Virus record (IMG/VR): IMGVR_UViG_3300005511_000089
Coordinates: 1 to 22,424 of that record
Direction: 5' to 3' (one strand)
Source: a virus
DNA: 22,424 nt
This document shows, piece by piece, positions 13,227 through 21,463 of the stretch. Position 1 is the first letter of the stretch; every line of letters starts with the position of its first letter. Under the pieces are notes generated by a model. The model saw only the letters and a list, made by a program, of their open reading frames with translations, was not told the origin of the DNA and made no database searches. Made by a program: the position numbers and the translations under genes.

Positions 13227-16200
13227 TTAACCCGTGGTGGACTTGACTGCGACGGCGCGGATGTTGCGAGCGTTCGACCGAGCGCCGGGGCCGCCGCCGA
13301 TCTTCACGTAGGCGCGCGACACCGCGAGGTTGACGTGGTCGAGCATGTACTGGCGCTCTTCCCAGCCGTCGCCGAGCGGCGTGGCCTTTTCGAGCGTCAG
13401 CGCATTCGTTGACGACCACACCGGCAGGCCCGCGTTGACGCCGGTCTGAATCTTCGCCTCGAAGGTCGCGGTGTTCGGCAGGTACACGTCGAGGATCAGC
13501 CTGACCTTCGAGTCGGTGCCCGCCTCGAAGGCGCGCGTGATGTAGTCACCGGTCGCCTGGATCGCGCCCGCCACAACCTGAACGTAGGGCAGCATGATCG
13601 GCCAGAGGTTCGCCGAGCCGGTCACGCGCAGACGGACCTTCAGCTTGCCGGTGACGGCCTGCGGGAGCGAGACGTTGACCGCCGGGGCCGTCACGTACTT
13701 CGCGCCGTTCGGGGCCTCGAACTCGACCTCAATAGCCGTGCCTTCGGGGCGCTCAGCCGCGAGCAGCGGCATGAGGTCCGAGCAGTTCACGACATCCAAA
13801 TCGCCGACTTCGATGGTCTTCGAAGCTTGGGCGAACTTGGCGCAGCGCAGGCGGAAGCCGAGCGAGCGGCCGGGCTTCGGCAGCCAGGTACGGGAGTCCG
13901 AACCGTCGAGGAAGGTGCCCAGCGGGAAGGCGTTGGAAGTCACCCAGCCGTTGATCTGGTCGAAGCCGCCCAGGTCAGCGATGGCAACCGAGTGGTTGGA
14001 GTCTTCGGTCAGAAGCGTAATCGCGTAGCTGCGATCCTCGCGCAGGGTGACGGGGCGCTCGAACGCGGCGAAAGTCCAATCGGACTCAACGCGGGGAGCG
14101 ACCGAGAGCGGGTCGATGACCTTGACGGTGTTCATGTCGAGGATCGACTCCGCGACGACGCGCTCGGTCGGAAGGCCAAGCTCGACCTCGCGGATTTGCA
14201 CGCGCACCGGCTTGCTCATGTCGCCGACCTTGGTGAACTTCACGTCCACGCCGAGCGCCTGCCGGGGCTCGCTCAGACGGAAGGTCTGTGCCAGCGGATC
14301 GGCGCTGTACCAATAGGTGGTGACGATGGTGCGTTCGTTGGTGATCGTGGTCAGCCAGCCGTAGGCGGTGTAGAGCGCGTTCGCGGTCGAGCCGCCGACG
14401 CCTTCGAAGGCGACGTGCTTCACGCCGACCGGGACGTTCGCCGGAATCTGGAACGACGAAGTCAGGGTGCCGTTGCCGTCCGCGCGGATCGTGCCAGCCG
14501 GGGTCACGTCGATGTCGTCGAACGTCACCTTCTTCAGGACTTCGTTGTAGCCCCACTTGTGGATCGTGAAGCCAACCGAGCGCTGGCGGATGGTCTCTTC
14601 CGCAACCGTGGCGCTGTTGACGATGCGATCCGTGGTCTCGGTGGACGTGCCGATCAGCGGGCCAGCGGCGAAGTTGGTGCGCTGCCACGCGACGCGCGAC
14701 GTGAAGACCGAGGTCCAAACATCCTGCGTGTCGGTCCAAAGATCGACGGACGGGTTGAGCGCAACGTCGGTCGCCGGGGGACCGAACGAAGCATAGGGGT
14801 TGATCTTCGACTCGCCGGTGATCTGGCGCTGCTCGAACACGTTCTCGAACGTATAGGTCAGCGTCGTGTCGGCGGGCATCGTCGTGACGGTCGGGATGAT
14901 CGGCAGCCACAGCAGGCCGCCGAAGATCGCGCCGTTCTGCGTGAGACCCTGATCTCGCATGTCGTCGTCGAGCAGCGGATCGACGAACACGCCACGCTTC
15001 GAAGAGACTTCCTTGCGGTCCACGTCGCGCTGAAGCCGCTCTTCGGCAACCAGCGCGTAGAGATCGCTGACCATCGTTTCGAGGCTGCGCAGATCGGCGA
15101 ACGGCATGCGGACGGTCGCGACCTGCTTGATGGTCGGGACGAGACCCCAATTGTTGTAGACATCGGCGAGCTTGTGCAGCGTCGGCGCGACCGTGGTCGG
15201 CTGCGGCGCGTACAGGGAGCTAATGCCCTTCAGGTACGAGATCACGCCTTGCTGATCGACCACGATGGCGTCATAGCGCGGCAGCTTGGTCTCATACTTG
15301 ATGAAGGCGGTCGTGTCGTCGGCCGCGCCGGTGATGTCGAAGCCATCGCGCGTGATGTTGGTCGGCTCGGCGCTGGTCAGGTAGCGATACGTGACCTGAT
15401 AGGTCGAGCCCGGCGCGACTTCCGCACCGCTCGGCGACCAATCCACGGCCGCGCCGGTCAGCTTGTAGTCGGCGGTCGGCGCGTAGACGGTCGCGCCCTG
15501 CTTGACCTGACGGATCGAGAGCACGGTCGGATCGGGCAGCGTGTCGGAGACGCCGGTATAGGTGCCGTGCGTCAAGGTCACGGTCTTCTCGGCGATGATC
15601 GTGATTTCCTTGATCGAGGCGATGGGCGCGAAGCGCACCTTGATCGTCTGCGTGCCGGAATTGACCGCGTGCGGTTCGTCGTCGAGCAGCATGATCTCGG
15701 GCTCTTCGGTCACGCGCAGACGTGCCGAAGCAGGCCGGGTTCGCTTGTAGCCCCAAACGTTGATCGTGCCTTCCGAGATGGTGAAGGTCTGCTTGCCGGT
15801 CTCGTCGAGGCCGAGCGCCTTGACGTTGAAGCCCTCGACGACGTAGCCGCCATGCGCCTCGCGGTCATAGCGCGCGAGCAGGTTCGCCCAGGCGTCGTCC
15901 ATGCCGGGCTCATTCGGCGTCTCGATAGTGCCGTCCTTGATCGTATAGATCGGGAAGAAGTCGCCTTCCTCGCCGTCGCCTTCATAGCCCCAGCGACCGA
16001 GCATCGCCAGCGCCGACGCGCCGGGCTCGCCCTGTGCGCGCGTGCCGGGGGCCTGCCCCTTCAGGGTCGGGTCCTGCTCATAGGTCACGGTGAACGTGCG
16101 CAGGCGGATGCCGATCACGACGATGCCGACAGCCGAGATGACGATGTTGCGGGCTTCGATGTCATGCACCGCGCCGCGAATGTAGACCTTGGCCGCCGCC

Positions 16201-16442
16201 AACTGCGCCTCAACGGTCGCGTTGATGATCGGCCCGAGCACGATGGCACCGCCGCTGACCAACGAACCGTCGCGCCAGAAGGCATCGGCGACGCCCTTCA
16301 GGCGGTTCGCTTCGATGTCCTGAATGACGTTCAGTTCGTTGCTGGTCAGGAAGCGGTCATAGTGCGCAGCGAGACGCTGGTAGCCCTTCGTCTTATCGAA
16401 GGTGTTGATGTATGCCGGAAGTTGGTCGCGAGCGTCTGCCAT
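13227..16442 (-). CDS. large DUF4815-type structural protein (baseplate/fibre)
   Basis: This 1071-aa protein is the largest product in the window. It opens with PAYINTFDKTKGYQRLAAHYDRF, SNELNVIQDIEANRLKGVADAFWRDG and GGAIVLGP, the pattern of the DUF4815 phage domain. The middle has FVDPLLDDDMRDQG (about 490), and the part around 700-830 has SADPLAQTFRL, followed by KPVRVQIREVELGLPTERVV, also seen in such proteins. The C-terminal portion is beta-rich, and may be a carbohydrate-binding or fibre domain (LILDVYLPNTATFEAKI). It starts two bases after the 232-aa gene and likely is a large baseplate appendage that carries the fibre. No enzyme motif was noticed. Confidence 0.85.
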   Translation of the reverse strand: MADARDQLPAYINTFDKTKGYQRLAAHYDRFLTSNELNVIQDIEANRLKGVADAFWRDGSLVSGGAIVLGPIINATVEAQLAAAKVYIRGAVHDIEARNIVISAVGIVVIGIRLRTFTVTYEQDPTLKGQAPGTRAQGEPGASALAMLGRWGYEGDGEEGDFFPIYTIKDGTIETPNEPGMDDAWANLLARYDREAHGGYVVEGFNVKALGLDETGKQTFTISEGTINVWGYKRTRPASARLRVTEEPEIMLLDDEPHAVNSGTQTIKVRFAPIASIKEITIIAEKTVTLTHGTYTGVSDTLPDPTVLSIRQVKQGATVYAPTADYKLTGAAVDWSPSGAEVAPGSTYQVTYRYLTSAEPTNITRDGFDITGAADDTTAFIKYETKLPRYDAIVVDQQGVISYLKGISSLYAPQPTTVAPTLHKLADVYNNWGLVPTIKQVATVRMPFADLRSLETMVSDLYALVAEERLQRDVDRKEVSSKRGVFVDPLLDDDMRDQGLTQNGAIFGGLLWLPIIPTVTTMPADTTLTYTFENVFEQRQITGESKINPYASFGPPATDVALNPSVDLWTDTQDVWTSVFTSRVAWQRTNFAAGPLIGTSTETTDRIVNSATVAEETIRQRSVGFTIHKWGYNEVLKKVTFDDIDVTPAGTIRADGNGTLTSSFQIPANVPVGVKHVAFEGVGGSTANALYTAYGWLTTITNERTIVTTYWYSADPLAQTFRLSEPRQALGVDVKFTKVGDMSKPVRVQIREVELGLPTERVVAESILDMNTVKVIDPLSVAPRVESDWTFAAFERPVTLREDRSYAITLLTEDSNHSVAIADLGGFDQINGWVTSNAFPLGTFLDGSDSRTWLPKPGRSLGFRLRCAKFAQASKTIEVGDLDVVNCSDLMPLLAAERPEGTAIEVEFEAPNGAKYVTAPAVNVSLPQAVTGKLKVRLRVTGSANLWPIMLPYVQVVAGAIQATGDYITRAFEAGTDSKVRLILDVYLPNTATFEAKIQTGVNAGLPVWSSTNALTLEKATPLGDGWEERQYMLDHVNLAVSRAYVKIGGGPGARSNARNIRAVAVKSTTG

Positions 16443-16444
16443 TT

Positions 16445-17143
16445 TCAGATCACCAGAACGTAAGAGAATCCCTGCCGCTCGCTCGGGGAGCGAACCTTGC
16501 CCGCGAAGCGGTCGAGCAGGAGCAAGTATCCCGGTTCGGCGACCTGATCGGGAGTCAAGTACAGTTGCCCTTCAGGCACTCCCGCCTTGCGCGTGCCATC
16601 GACGAAGATGCCGACTTCGCGGATCGTCTGGTCGGATGCTTCGAGGTAGTCGAAGAGCACGCTGCAATAGAGGTAGCGCGTCGCGGTCGTGGAGATCGTC
16701 CAACGCGCGCCGCCGGGCGTGCTGATGTTGCCGTTGTCGTCGGGCACGACGAACTCGACCGACGACGCGATGCGGCGGCCCACTTCGTTGACCAACGCGG
16801 TCTCGCCCGAACCCAGGGCGGGCGTGCCGTACTGAACCTGCGCCTGGACGGTTGCGCCCGGCGCAATCTGGCCGCCATTGACGCGCGTCACAGCGCCGGT
16901 GTTGGCGTTGAACGTGTAGTCGCGCGGCGTCTCATAGGTGAGCGCGTTGCCGACATCCTTCAGGGCCAGCGTCGAGATCGGCGTATGGTCGAGCGTGAAG
17001 CGCTCGGGCGAGCCCGAGAACGTCGCGTTCTTGATCTCGGTCTGGCCCCACCACGAGTCCCCTCGCCCCCAGGCGAAAAACATCGTGCGAGACTTCAGCG
17101 CGGCGGCGAGACCTTCGCGCCCGCTATTAACCAGAAGTGCCAT
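16445..17143 (-). CDS. putative baseplate/fibre-linking structural protein (232 aa)
   Basis: The start is ATG 17143 with a near-perfect GGAGG five bases upstream; it overlaps the gpI end by 17 bases. The N-terminal GLAAALKSRTMFFAWGRGDSWWG and the later ALVNEVGRRIASSVEFV match a type of structural protein encoded next to baseplate or fibre genes; the name is uncertain. The C-terminal half (YLYCSVLFDYLEA, TIREVGIFVDGT, LTPDQVAEPGYLLLLDRFAG) is beta-strand rich. It lies between the P2 I homologue and the DUF4815 protein, so it probably connects the wedge with the fibre. I cannot name the family with certainty. Confidence 0.72.
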   Translation of the reverse strand: MALLVNSGREGLAAALKSRTMFFAWGRGDSWWGQTEIKNATFSGSPERFTLDHTPISTLALKDVGNALTYETPRDYTFNANTGAVTRVNGGQIAPGATVQAQVQYGTPALGSGETALVNEVGRRIASSVEFVVPDDNGNISTPGGARWTISTTATRYLYCSVLFDYLEASDQTIREVGIFVDGTRKAGVPEGQLYLTPDQVAEPGYLLLLDRFAGKVRSPSERQGFSYVLVI

Positions 17144-17978
17144 CGGGTCCTCCGTAAATCGTGAACTGTTCCATGTTGGTGTAGGAGACGCCCGGCCAAG
17201 GCGTGCGCGGCCAAGGCATCAAAACGTCCTTTGCGAAGTCGATCTGCTCGCCCGAGAGCGAAGCCTGAATGGAGACCACGGAAGGCTCGACGACCTCGCC
17301 ATCGAGCATCGAGCGGTCGAGCACGAAGCCTTCCTCGAAGCGCGCGATGCCCTCGACGGACAGGAAGCCGCCGCCGTCCATCTCGGAATCGAAATCGACT
17401 TCCTCGCCGTGCTGCTTGCCGAACGAAACCTTCGGCTTGATGCCCGGCAGATAGACGCCGGACCAATCGTCGAGCAGCGCACCGTCGAGCGGCATCATGT
17501 CGAGCCGCATCGGCCGGATGTCATAGCCGCCATAGATACGGCCCAGGACGCTCGACGCCTTCTTCGAGAGGTTCGCCAGCCCGATCAGGTTGAGCAGCGT
17601 GTCTTGATCAGGCCGCTCCGTGAGGCCGATCTGGAACAGCCCCCAGCGCACAGCGCCGTGGTCTCCGCGCTCATAGAAGCCGTCGAGGCCCAGCCAATCG
17701 AAGATGATCTCATAGGCTTCCACGCGGCCACGGAGCGTCTGCCATCGCTTGCCCTGCTTGTAGAGCATCTGATGGTCTTTGACGAACTCGGCCGCGTCTT
17801 CGAGCCCCCAATGGCGCAACAGCCACGGCAGCACGTCTTCGGGGATCACATCGAGATAGCGCACGTCGATGATCGACTGCACCAACGCGGCATAGCGCGA
17901 GCGCGAGTCAATCGTCTTGACGACGGATCGCTGAAGCGGCGTCGTGTTGCGCGGGACGATGTCGATCAGGTCGGTCAT
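17127..17978 (-). CDS. I: P2 gpI-like tail protein, extended
   Basis: The N-terminal 180 residues fit the tail protein I family: LLRHWGLEDAAEFVKDHQM and QGKRWQTLRGRVEAYEIIF, with the preceding DVIPEDVLPWL segment. P2 gpI is 176 aa; here the protein is 283, so about 100 residues are added at the C-terminus (about 184-283), which include acidic and beta-like stretches (EEVDFDSEMDGGGFLS, FVLDRSMLDGEVVEP). The start ATG 17978 shares a base with the J stop (TGATG). It is a baseplate wedge partner to J. The extension may carry the attachment site for the proteins that follow. Confidence 0.92.
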   Translation of the reverse strand: MTDLIDIVPRNTTPLQRSVVKTIDSRSRYAALVQSIIDVRYLDVIPEDVLPWLLRHWGLEDAAEFVKDHQMLYKQGKRWQTLRGRVEAYEIIFDWLGLDGFYERGDHGAVRWGLFQIGLTERPDQDTLLNLIGLANLSKKASSVLGRIYGGYDIRPMRLDMMPLDGALLDDWSGVYLPGIKPKVSFGKQHGEEVDFDSEMDGGGFLSVEGIARFEEGFVLDRSMLDGEVVEPSVVSIQASLSGEQIDFAKDVLMPWPRTPWPGVSYTNMEQFTIYGGPDGTSG

Positions 17979-18835
17979 CAGTAGGACCGACCCTTGAAGT
18001 TGAGGCCGACACTGCCCAGGGCGACGGCTTCATTGGGCTCCGCGCGCGTGTAGTCGTCGGCTTCCGGCGTGATCATGACGATCCGGCGGACGCCCGACGT
18101 GCGCAGCGAGGCGATGACGAAGTCGGCGGTGAAGTCCCAGCCCAGGCGACGGGCAGCGGCAAACTCGGTCTTGAGCCGATCTTCGGCGGCCTGCATTTCG
18201 GTGATCGGTGCTTCCGGCAGAAGCCAGATGTCGGCCTCCACGTTGACGACGCGGATCACGGCCGGGACGACCTCGATATGATCGTTGTCGCCGCGCACAA
18301 GCGGATCGTTGAGCGCTGCGGTGACGACCGCGAGCAGATCGTCGCTCGGCACGCCGTTGCCTTCGGTGGACAGGATCGAGACCTTGACCCCGCCCATGGC
18401 ATCGCCCACAACGCCCACGTCGGCCACGCGGAGCGGGTCGGCGAGGAAGGCGTGCCTTTTGTACCAATTCTCGGTGAAGCCGCCCTGCCCCTTCTTACGC
18501 TCGCGCAGACGGCGTCGCAGGTCGTCGATGGACTCGCCATCGGCCTGGGTCAGGTCCCAATCGGACGCCTGCGCGATCAGGTCCGCGCCCTGCCCGAAGT
18601 CGAGCAGCGTCGCGCGGAACGTGTCGTTCAGCGACGTGACGTAGAGCAGATCGCCATAGGCGGCGTGGCGGCAGAAGTTGTTGATCGGGTCCGAGCGCAG
18701 CATGTACGTGTCCCAATCGAGACCGGCGGTCTCAAGCAGGCCACGCATCTGCGTCAGGCGGGCGTCGAACAATGCCTGGAACGCGGGCTCGCGCTCGATG
18801 ACAGGCAGCGGCAGGTTCGGCAGCGGCGCGTCCAT
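17978..18835 (-). CDS. J: P2 gpJ-like baseplate wedge protein
   Basis: The 285-aa protein (302 in P2) matches baseplate J. The N-terminal PLPVIEREPAFQALFDARLTQM, then DPINNFCRHAAYGDLLYVTSLNDTFRATLLDFGQGADLIAQASDW, is the core, and RLRERKKGQGG and WYKRHAFLADPLRVADV with repeated beta elements follow. It forms the wedge arm that joins the hub and the fibres. The start ATG 18835 overlaps the W stop (TAATG); the TGA end overlaps the I start. All of this is the P2 order W-J-I. No oddity was seen. Confidence 0.95.
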   Translation of the reverse strand: MDAPLPNLPLPVIEREPAFQALFDARLTQMRGLLETAGLDWDTYMLRSDPINNFCRHAAYGDLLYVTSLNDTFRATLLDFGQGADLIAQASDWDLTQADGESIDDLRRRLRERKKGQGGFTENWYKRHAFLADPLRVADVGVVGDAMGGVKVSILSTEGNGVPSDDLLAVVTAALNDPLVRGDNDHIEVVPAVIRVVNVEADIWLLPEAPITEMQAAEDRLKTEFAAARRLGWDFTADFVIASLRTSGVRRIVMITPEADDYTRAEPNEAVALGSVGLNFKGRSY

Positions 18836-19248
18836 TAGACGTAGCTCCCGACGACCATGTTGTCAGAAAGGATCACGCGGCCGCGCGCGTCTCGGGCTTC
18901 CGAATAGTCGCCGAGATGGCCGCGCGGGTAATAGATGCCCTCGATATCAAATTGGGCGTTGCCCTGATCGGTCATGTCGGCAAGCTCCATCTGAATGATG
19001 CGGAAGCGAGGCTCTTCCGCCATCAGGGACTCGGGGTTCTTGCGATTGATCGCTTCCGGCACGGCCGCGTAGAAATCGATCAGCGTCACCGGCGACACGG
19101 CATGGTCAACAAGGCGCGGCATCTTCGAGCCGAAATCGCGGGCCATAACGAGCGACTTCAGCGAAGTGCTCAGAATGGTCGCAATCGACTGCCAGACATC
19201 GTCGATGCCTTCGAGAGGCTTGCCGGTGTTGAGGTCAATGGTCGCCAT
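18835..19248 (-). CDS. W: P2 gpW-like baseplate wedge protein (gp25-like)
   Basis: I take ATG 19248 (MATIDLNTGKPLEG) as the start; GTG 19257 three codons upstream lies in a strong stem-loop and is less likely. The 137-aa product (115 in P2) shows the gp25/lysozyme-like wedge pattern: IATILSTSLKSLVMARDFGSKMPRLVDHAVSP, then IDFYAAVPEAINRKNPESL and FDIEGIYYPRG. It belongs to the conserved inner baseplate and sits next to the V spike. The lysozyme name is historical; the family is structural. No strong Shine-Dalgarno is visible, which fits control by the hairpin or by coupling. Confidence 0.93.
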   Translation of the reverse strand: MATIDLNTGKPLEGIDDVWQSIATILSTSLKSLVMARDFGSKMPRLVDHAVSPVTLIDFYAAVPEAINRKNPESLMAEEPRFRIIQMELADMTDQGNAQFDIEGIYYPRGHLGDYSEARDARGRVILSDNMVVGSYV

Positions 19249-19255
19249 AAGGCGC

Positions 19256-19276
19256 ACCGTGCCGCGTCGGCACGGT
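19256..19276 (-). promoter_or_regulatory. perfect stem-loop between V and W genes
   Basis: ACCGTGCCG (19256-19264) and CGGCACGGT (19268-19276) pair over nine bases with a three-base loop, the tightest hairpin in the window. On the minus strand it ends seven bases before ATG 19248. It is not followed by a U-run. It could limit W translation or act as an RNase stop; the 51-base gap holds nothing else that I can see. Confidence 0.6.
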
Positions 19277-19299
19277 CGCTTACAGCCTGTTCCGGTCGC

Positions 19300-20133
19300 C
19301 TATCCGGGCTTCGAGAAGGTCTTCTTCGCCGGGCCAGCTTCGGTGTAGACCTTGATCGGCGGCTTCTCACCTGCGCTATCGACGCCCAGGAACGTCTCGG
19401 CGACGGTCGTGAACGCTTCGGCTTCGTGGGTCGACTCGCCGCCCGCCGTGGACTTGAAGTCTTCGCCCGCCTCGATCTCGACGTTCTCCTCCATCTCGAC
19501 CTTGAAGTTCTTCGCCGTGAACGTGATCGTGCCGTCCTTCATGACCATCTTGCAGCCCGAGCCTTCGAGCGTGATCGAGCCCTTGTTCTTGAGGCCCTTA
19601 ATCAGCCAATCGCCGGTATTGCGATCATAGCTGATCTCGCCCAGGACTTTGTCCTCGCCTTCCTCGCCGTCCTCGCCGACTTCCTCGCCACCTTCGTCGC
19701 CGCCGCCATCCTCGCCGCCCTGACCGTTCTTGCTCTTCGGCTTATTGAAGATTTTGCGCCAGACGCCAGCCTTGTCGGTCGTTTCCTTCTCGTCTTCGTT
19801 CTCAGGCGTGTAAGTGCCCGCCGGATAGACCTGCGCGGTCGCAAGCTCGCCGCCTTCCGCGAGCAGAACGACCTTCTCGTCCTTCTCAAGGAAGTGCGTC
19901 TCGCGGTCGCCCTTCGCGCGCATGCCGCCAGCCGGGAGCCAATCCGTGATGTTGTGGTTGTCTTCGTCGTTCTCGTCACCGATCAGAACGCGGTACGCCG
20001 GGGGCTGGCGCTTGTAGTCCACTTCCTTGATCTTGCCGAACTTGACGACATCCTGCGCGCGCCGATCGATGTCGGTCGCTTCCGGGTCGGCCACGCCGCC
20101 GGTGCTCGCAGGATCGCGAAGAAACTTTACCAT
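19300..20133 (-). CDS. V: P2 gpV-like baseplate spike with acidic insertion
   Basis: The ATG at 20133 lies one base after the tail terminator stop; the open frame further upstream is antisense-like and is rejected. The 277-aa product (211 in P2) has an N-terminal OB-fold part (about 22-110: KIKEVDYKRQPPAYRVLIGDENDEDN, then FLEKDEKVVLLAEGGE). A low-complexity acidic Gly/Glu/Asp tract at 136-161 follows. After it come the repeats of a beta-helical needle (about 165-250: GDWLIKGLKNKGSITLEG, DGTITFTAKNFKVEMEENVEIEAG). It forms the trimeric tip that pierces the outer membrane. The typical HxH metal site at the tip is not seen, although a single His236 remains. Confidence 0.93.
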   Translation of the reverse strand: MVKFLRDPASTGGVADPEATDIDRRAQDVVKFGKIKEVDYKRQPPAYRVLIGDENDEDNHNITDWLPAGGMRAKGDRETHFLEKDEKVVLLAEGGELATAQVYPAGTYTPENEDEKETTDKAGVWRKIFNKPKSKNGQGGEDGGGDEGGEEVGEDGEEGEDKVLGEISYDRNTGDWLIKGLKNKGSITLEGSGCKMVMKDGTITFTAKNFKVEMEENVEIEAGEDFKSTAGGESTHEAEAFTTVAETFLGVDSAGEKPPIKVYTEAGPAKKTFSKPG

Positions 20134-20134
20134 G

Positions 20135-20662
20135 CTACTTGCCCGCCAGGAAGTCCGCCATGTCGGCGTCGAGATTGTCGGCCGTGACGCGCGGACGCCA
20201 AGCGGTGCGATAGATGACCTGCCAAACGAGGCCGATAGCGCCAATAGGCCGCTTGACCTGCTCAGTGATCACGTCGATGTCGGACTCGAGCAGCCGCATG
20301 CGAGCAGACTCAAAGCCGGGGATCACGAAGCCCTCGAACGCGGCTTCCATCTGCTCCGCGATGTCGTCGAGCTTGTCGTCAACGGTCTCCGTGCCGAGCA
20401 GCATCGCCTCCGTGACAATCGTCAACTCGCGCTCGATATAGGTCGCGTCGCCCTCGATCCCGTAGTCCTTCTCGGGGTTGTACTTCTCCATGCGCGCATA
20501 GACGAGAATGGCGGGGCCATCCTCTTTCAACTCTTCCTCGTTCACGGGAGCCATGCGGCTCGCATACACGCGGCTTTGCGCGGCCGTGCGGTACTCGCCG
20601 TCAACACTATCAGCAAGCCGGGCTCGAAACGCTTCGCGGATACGCTTACGAGGATGCGCCAT
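20135..20662 (-). CDS. putative tail terminator/completion protein
   Basis: This 175-aa protein starts at ATG 20662, one base after the joining protein stop. It begins with MAHPRKRIREAFRARLAD and continues with AAQSRVYASRMAPV, ILVYARMEKYNPE, ERELTIVTEAMLLGTETVDDKLDDIAEQMEAAFEG and a C-terminal YRTAWRPRVTADNLDADMADF. The helix-beta-beta arrangement and the opening IREAF-type helix are like minor tail proteins that cap the tail at the head end (lambda gpU-like terminators). Position supports it: after the head-tail joining gene and before the baseplate genes. The family is inferred and not named. Confidence 0.68.
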   Translation of the reverse strand: MAHPRKRIREAFRARLADSVDGEYRTAAQSRVYASRMAPVNEEELKEDGPAILVYARMEKYNPEKDYGIEGDATYIERELTIVTEAMLLGTETVDDKLDDIAEQMEAAFEGFVIPGFESARMRLLESDIDVITEQVKRPIGAIGLVWQVIYRTAWRPRVTADNLDADMADFLAGK

Positions 20663-20663
20663 G

Positions 20664-21017
20664 TCAGTCGTTCGCCATGAGCAGGAGCAAGGTCAGGCCG
20701 GTGCCATCCGGGCGCTTGTCCTCGATCCGATATTCTTCGCCCTTGATCGTCAGCTTCTCGCCCTTGCGACCGCCCTTGTTCAGGTCGGACGTGCGGCAGA
20801 GAAACGTCGGGCCGGTGGACGTGACGCTCGCGCCCATTTGCATCTGGAATTGCGTCCCGTTCCAACGGTTCGGATTCCAATTGCTGCCTTCGTCGTCGAA
20901 CTGGCCGGGGATGTCCTTCGGCTCGACGGCTGGATCGCGGCTCACATAACGCGCCTCAACCCCGAACTCGTCGGGGTTGAGGAAGATCAACAGATCGTTG
21001 TCGGTCTCGACAGGCAT
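20664..21017 (-). CDS. head-tail joining protein, lambda FII-like
   Basis: The product has 117 residues, the same as lambda gpFII. Similar features include an N-terminal segment that ends in IPGQFDDEGS, then GPTFLCRTSDLNKGGRKGEKLTIKGEEYRIEDKRPDGTG, which has the order of the lambda FII beta-barrel (RTDE...GDTLTI...V-D). It would sit at the portal end and accept the tail. The ATG at 21017 overlaps the TGA of the gene before (TGATG). It is placed after the capsid gene and a small linker-rich gene, as in lambda-like head operons. The assignment is good but based on pattern only. Confidence 0.78.
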   Translation of the reverse strand: MPVETDNDLLIFLNPDEFGVEARYVSRDPAVEPKDIPGQFDDEGSNWNPNRWNGTQFQMQMGASVTSTGPTFLCRTSDLNKGGRKGEKLTIKGEEYRIEDKRPDGTGLTLLLLMAND

Positions 21018-21463
21018 CAGACGCCCGATGCGCGAAGCGCCAGAGCAGCGTCGATATCGGCGTCGGTGATGTCGAACCCGACGATCTCTTCAATCGGCTT
21101 CTGCTTCGGCTTGCCGACGCGATGACCGGACTTGAAGAAGTCCTTCTTCTCGTCGAGCAGGTCGATTGCGGACGCGATGTCCACGACCTTGGAATTGCTC
21201 GCGCCGTCCGTCTGATGCGAGGCGGGAGGGACTTCATCAGCGGACGGCGCGTCGCCGGGGGCATCACCGGCGGACTCGGTGCCAGCGAGCGTGCTGGCCG
21301 AATCCAGTGCGATCTCGGCGACGGCCGAGACCTGATCGGGAGCGAGCTTGACGCGAGAAGGCCCGAGGGCCTTCGCTTCATTCTCGTCCATCTCGATAGC
21401 AGTGCCGGGCGGCAGATACCGCCCGTCACGCTTGATCGTTACGAGGCCGCGATAGATCGGCAT
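21017..21463 (-). CDS. small head-module protein with disordered linker (148 aa)
   Basis: The ATG 21463 overlaps the capsid stop (TAATG). The N-terminal 30 residues have a small beta motif (IKRDGRYLPPGTAIEMDENEAK) seen in short proteins downstream of capsid genes in Mu- and lambda-like phages (possibly the DUF7210 type). The central region (about 50-90) is rich in Ala, Ser, Asp, Pro and Gly and should be unstructured. The C-terminal part has VVDIASAIDLLDEKKDFFKSGHRVGKPK and IVGFDITDADIDAALAL, where helices are likely. The protein might be a head completion or packaging helper. I do not assign a function. Confidence 0.68.
   Translation of the reverse strand: MPIYRGLVTIKRDGRYLPPGTAIEMDENEAKALGPSRVKLAPDQVSAVAEIALDSASTLAGTESAGDAPGDAPSADEVPPASHQTDGASNSKVVDIASAIDLLDEKKDFFKSGHRVGKPKQKPIEEIVGFDITDADIDAALALRASGV

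Noticed and set aside
13827-16463. Long plus-strand open frame opposite the DUF4815 gene (878 codons)
   Set aside because: The translation is an Arg/Asp/Val/His-rich shadow with no domain. GC-rich coding DNA often gives such antisense frames, and the minus strand has a clear family match.
20134-20244. Longer N-terminus of the V spike (37 extra codons)
   Set aside because: It would overlap the preceding gene by over 100 bases and reads as a Ser/Arg-rich shadow; ATG 20133 one base after the stop is better.
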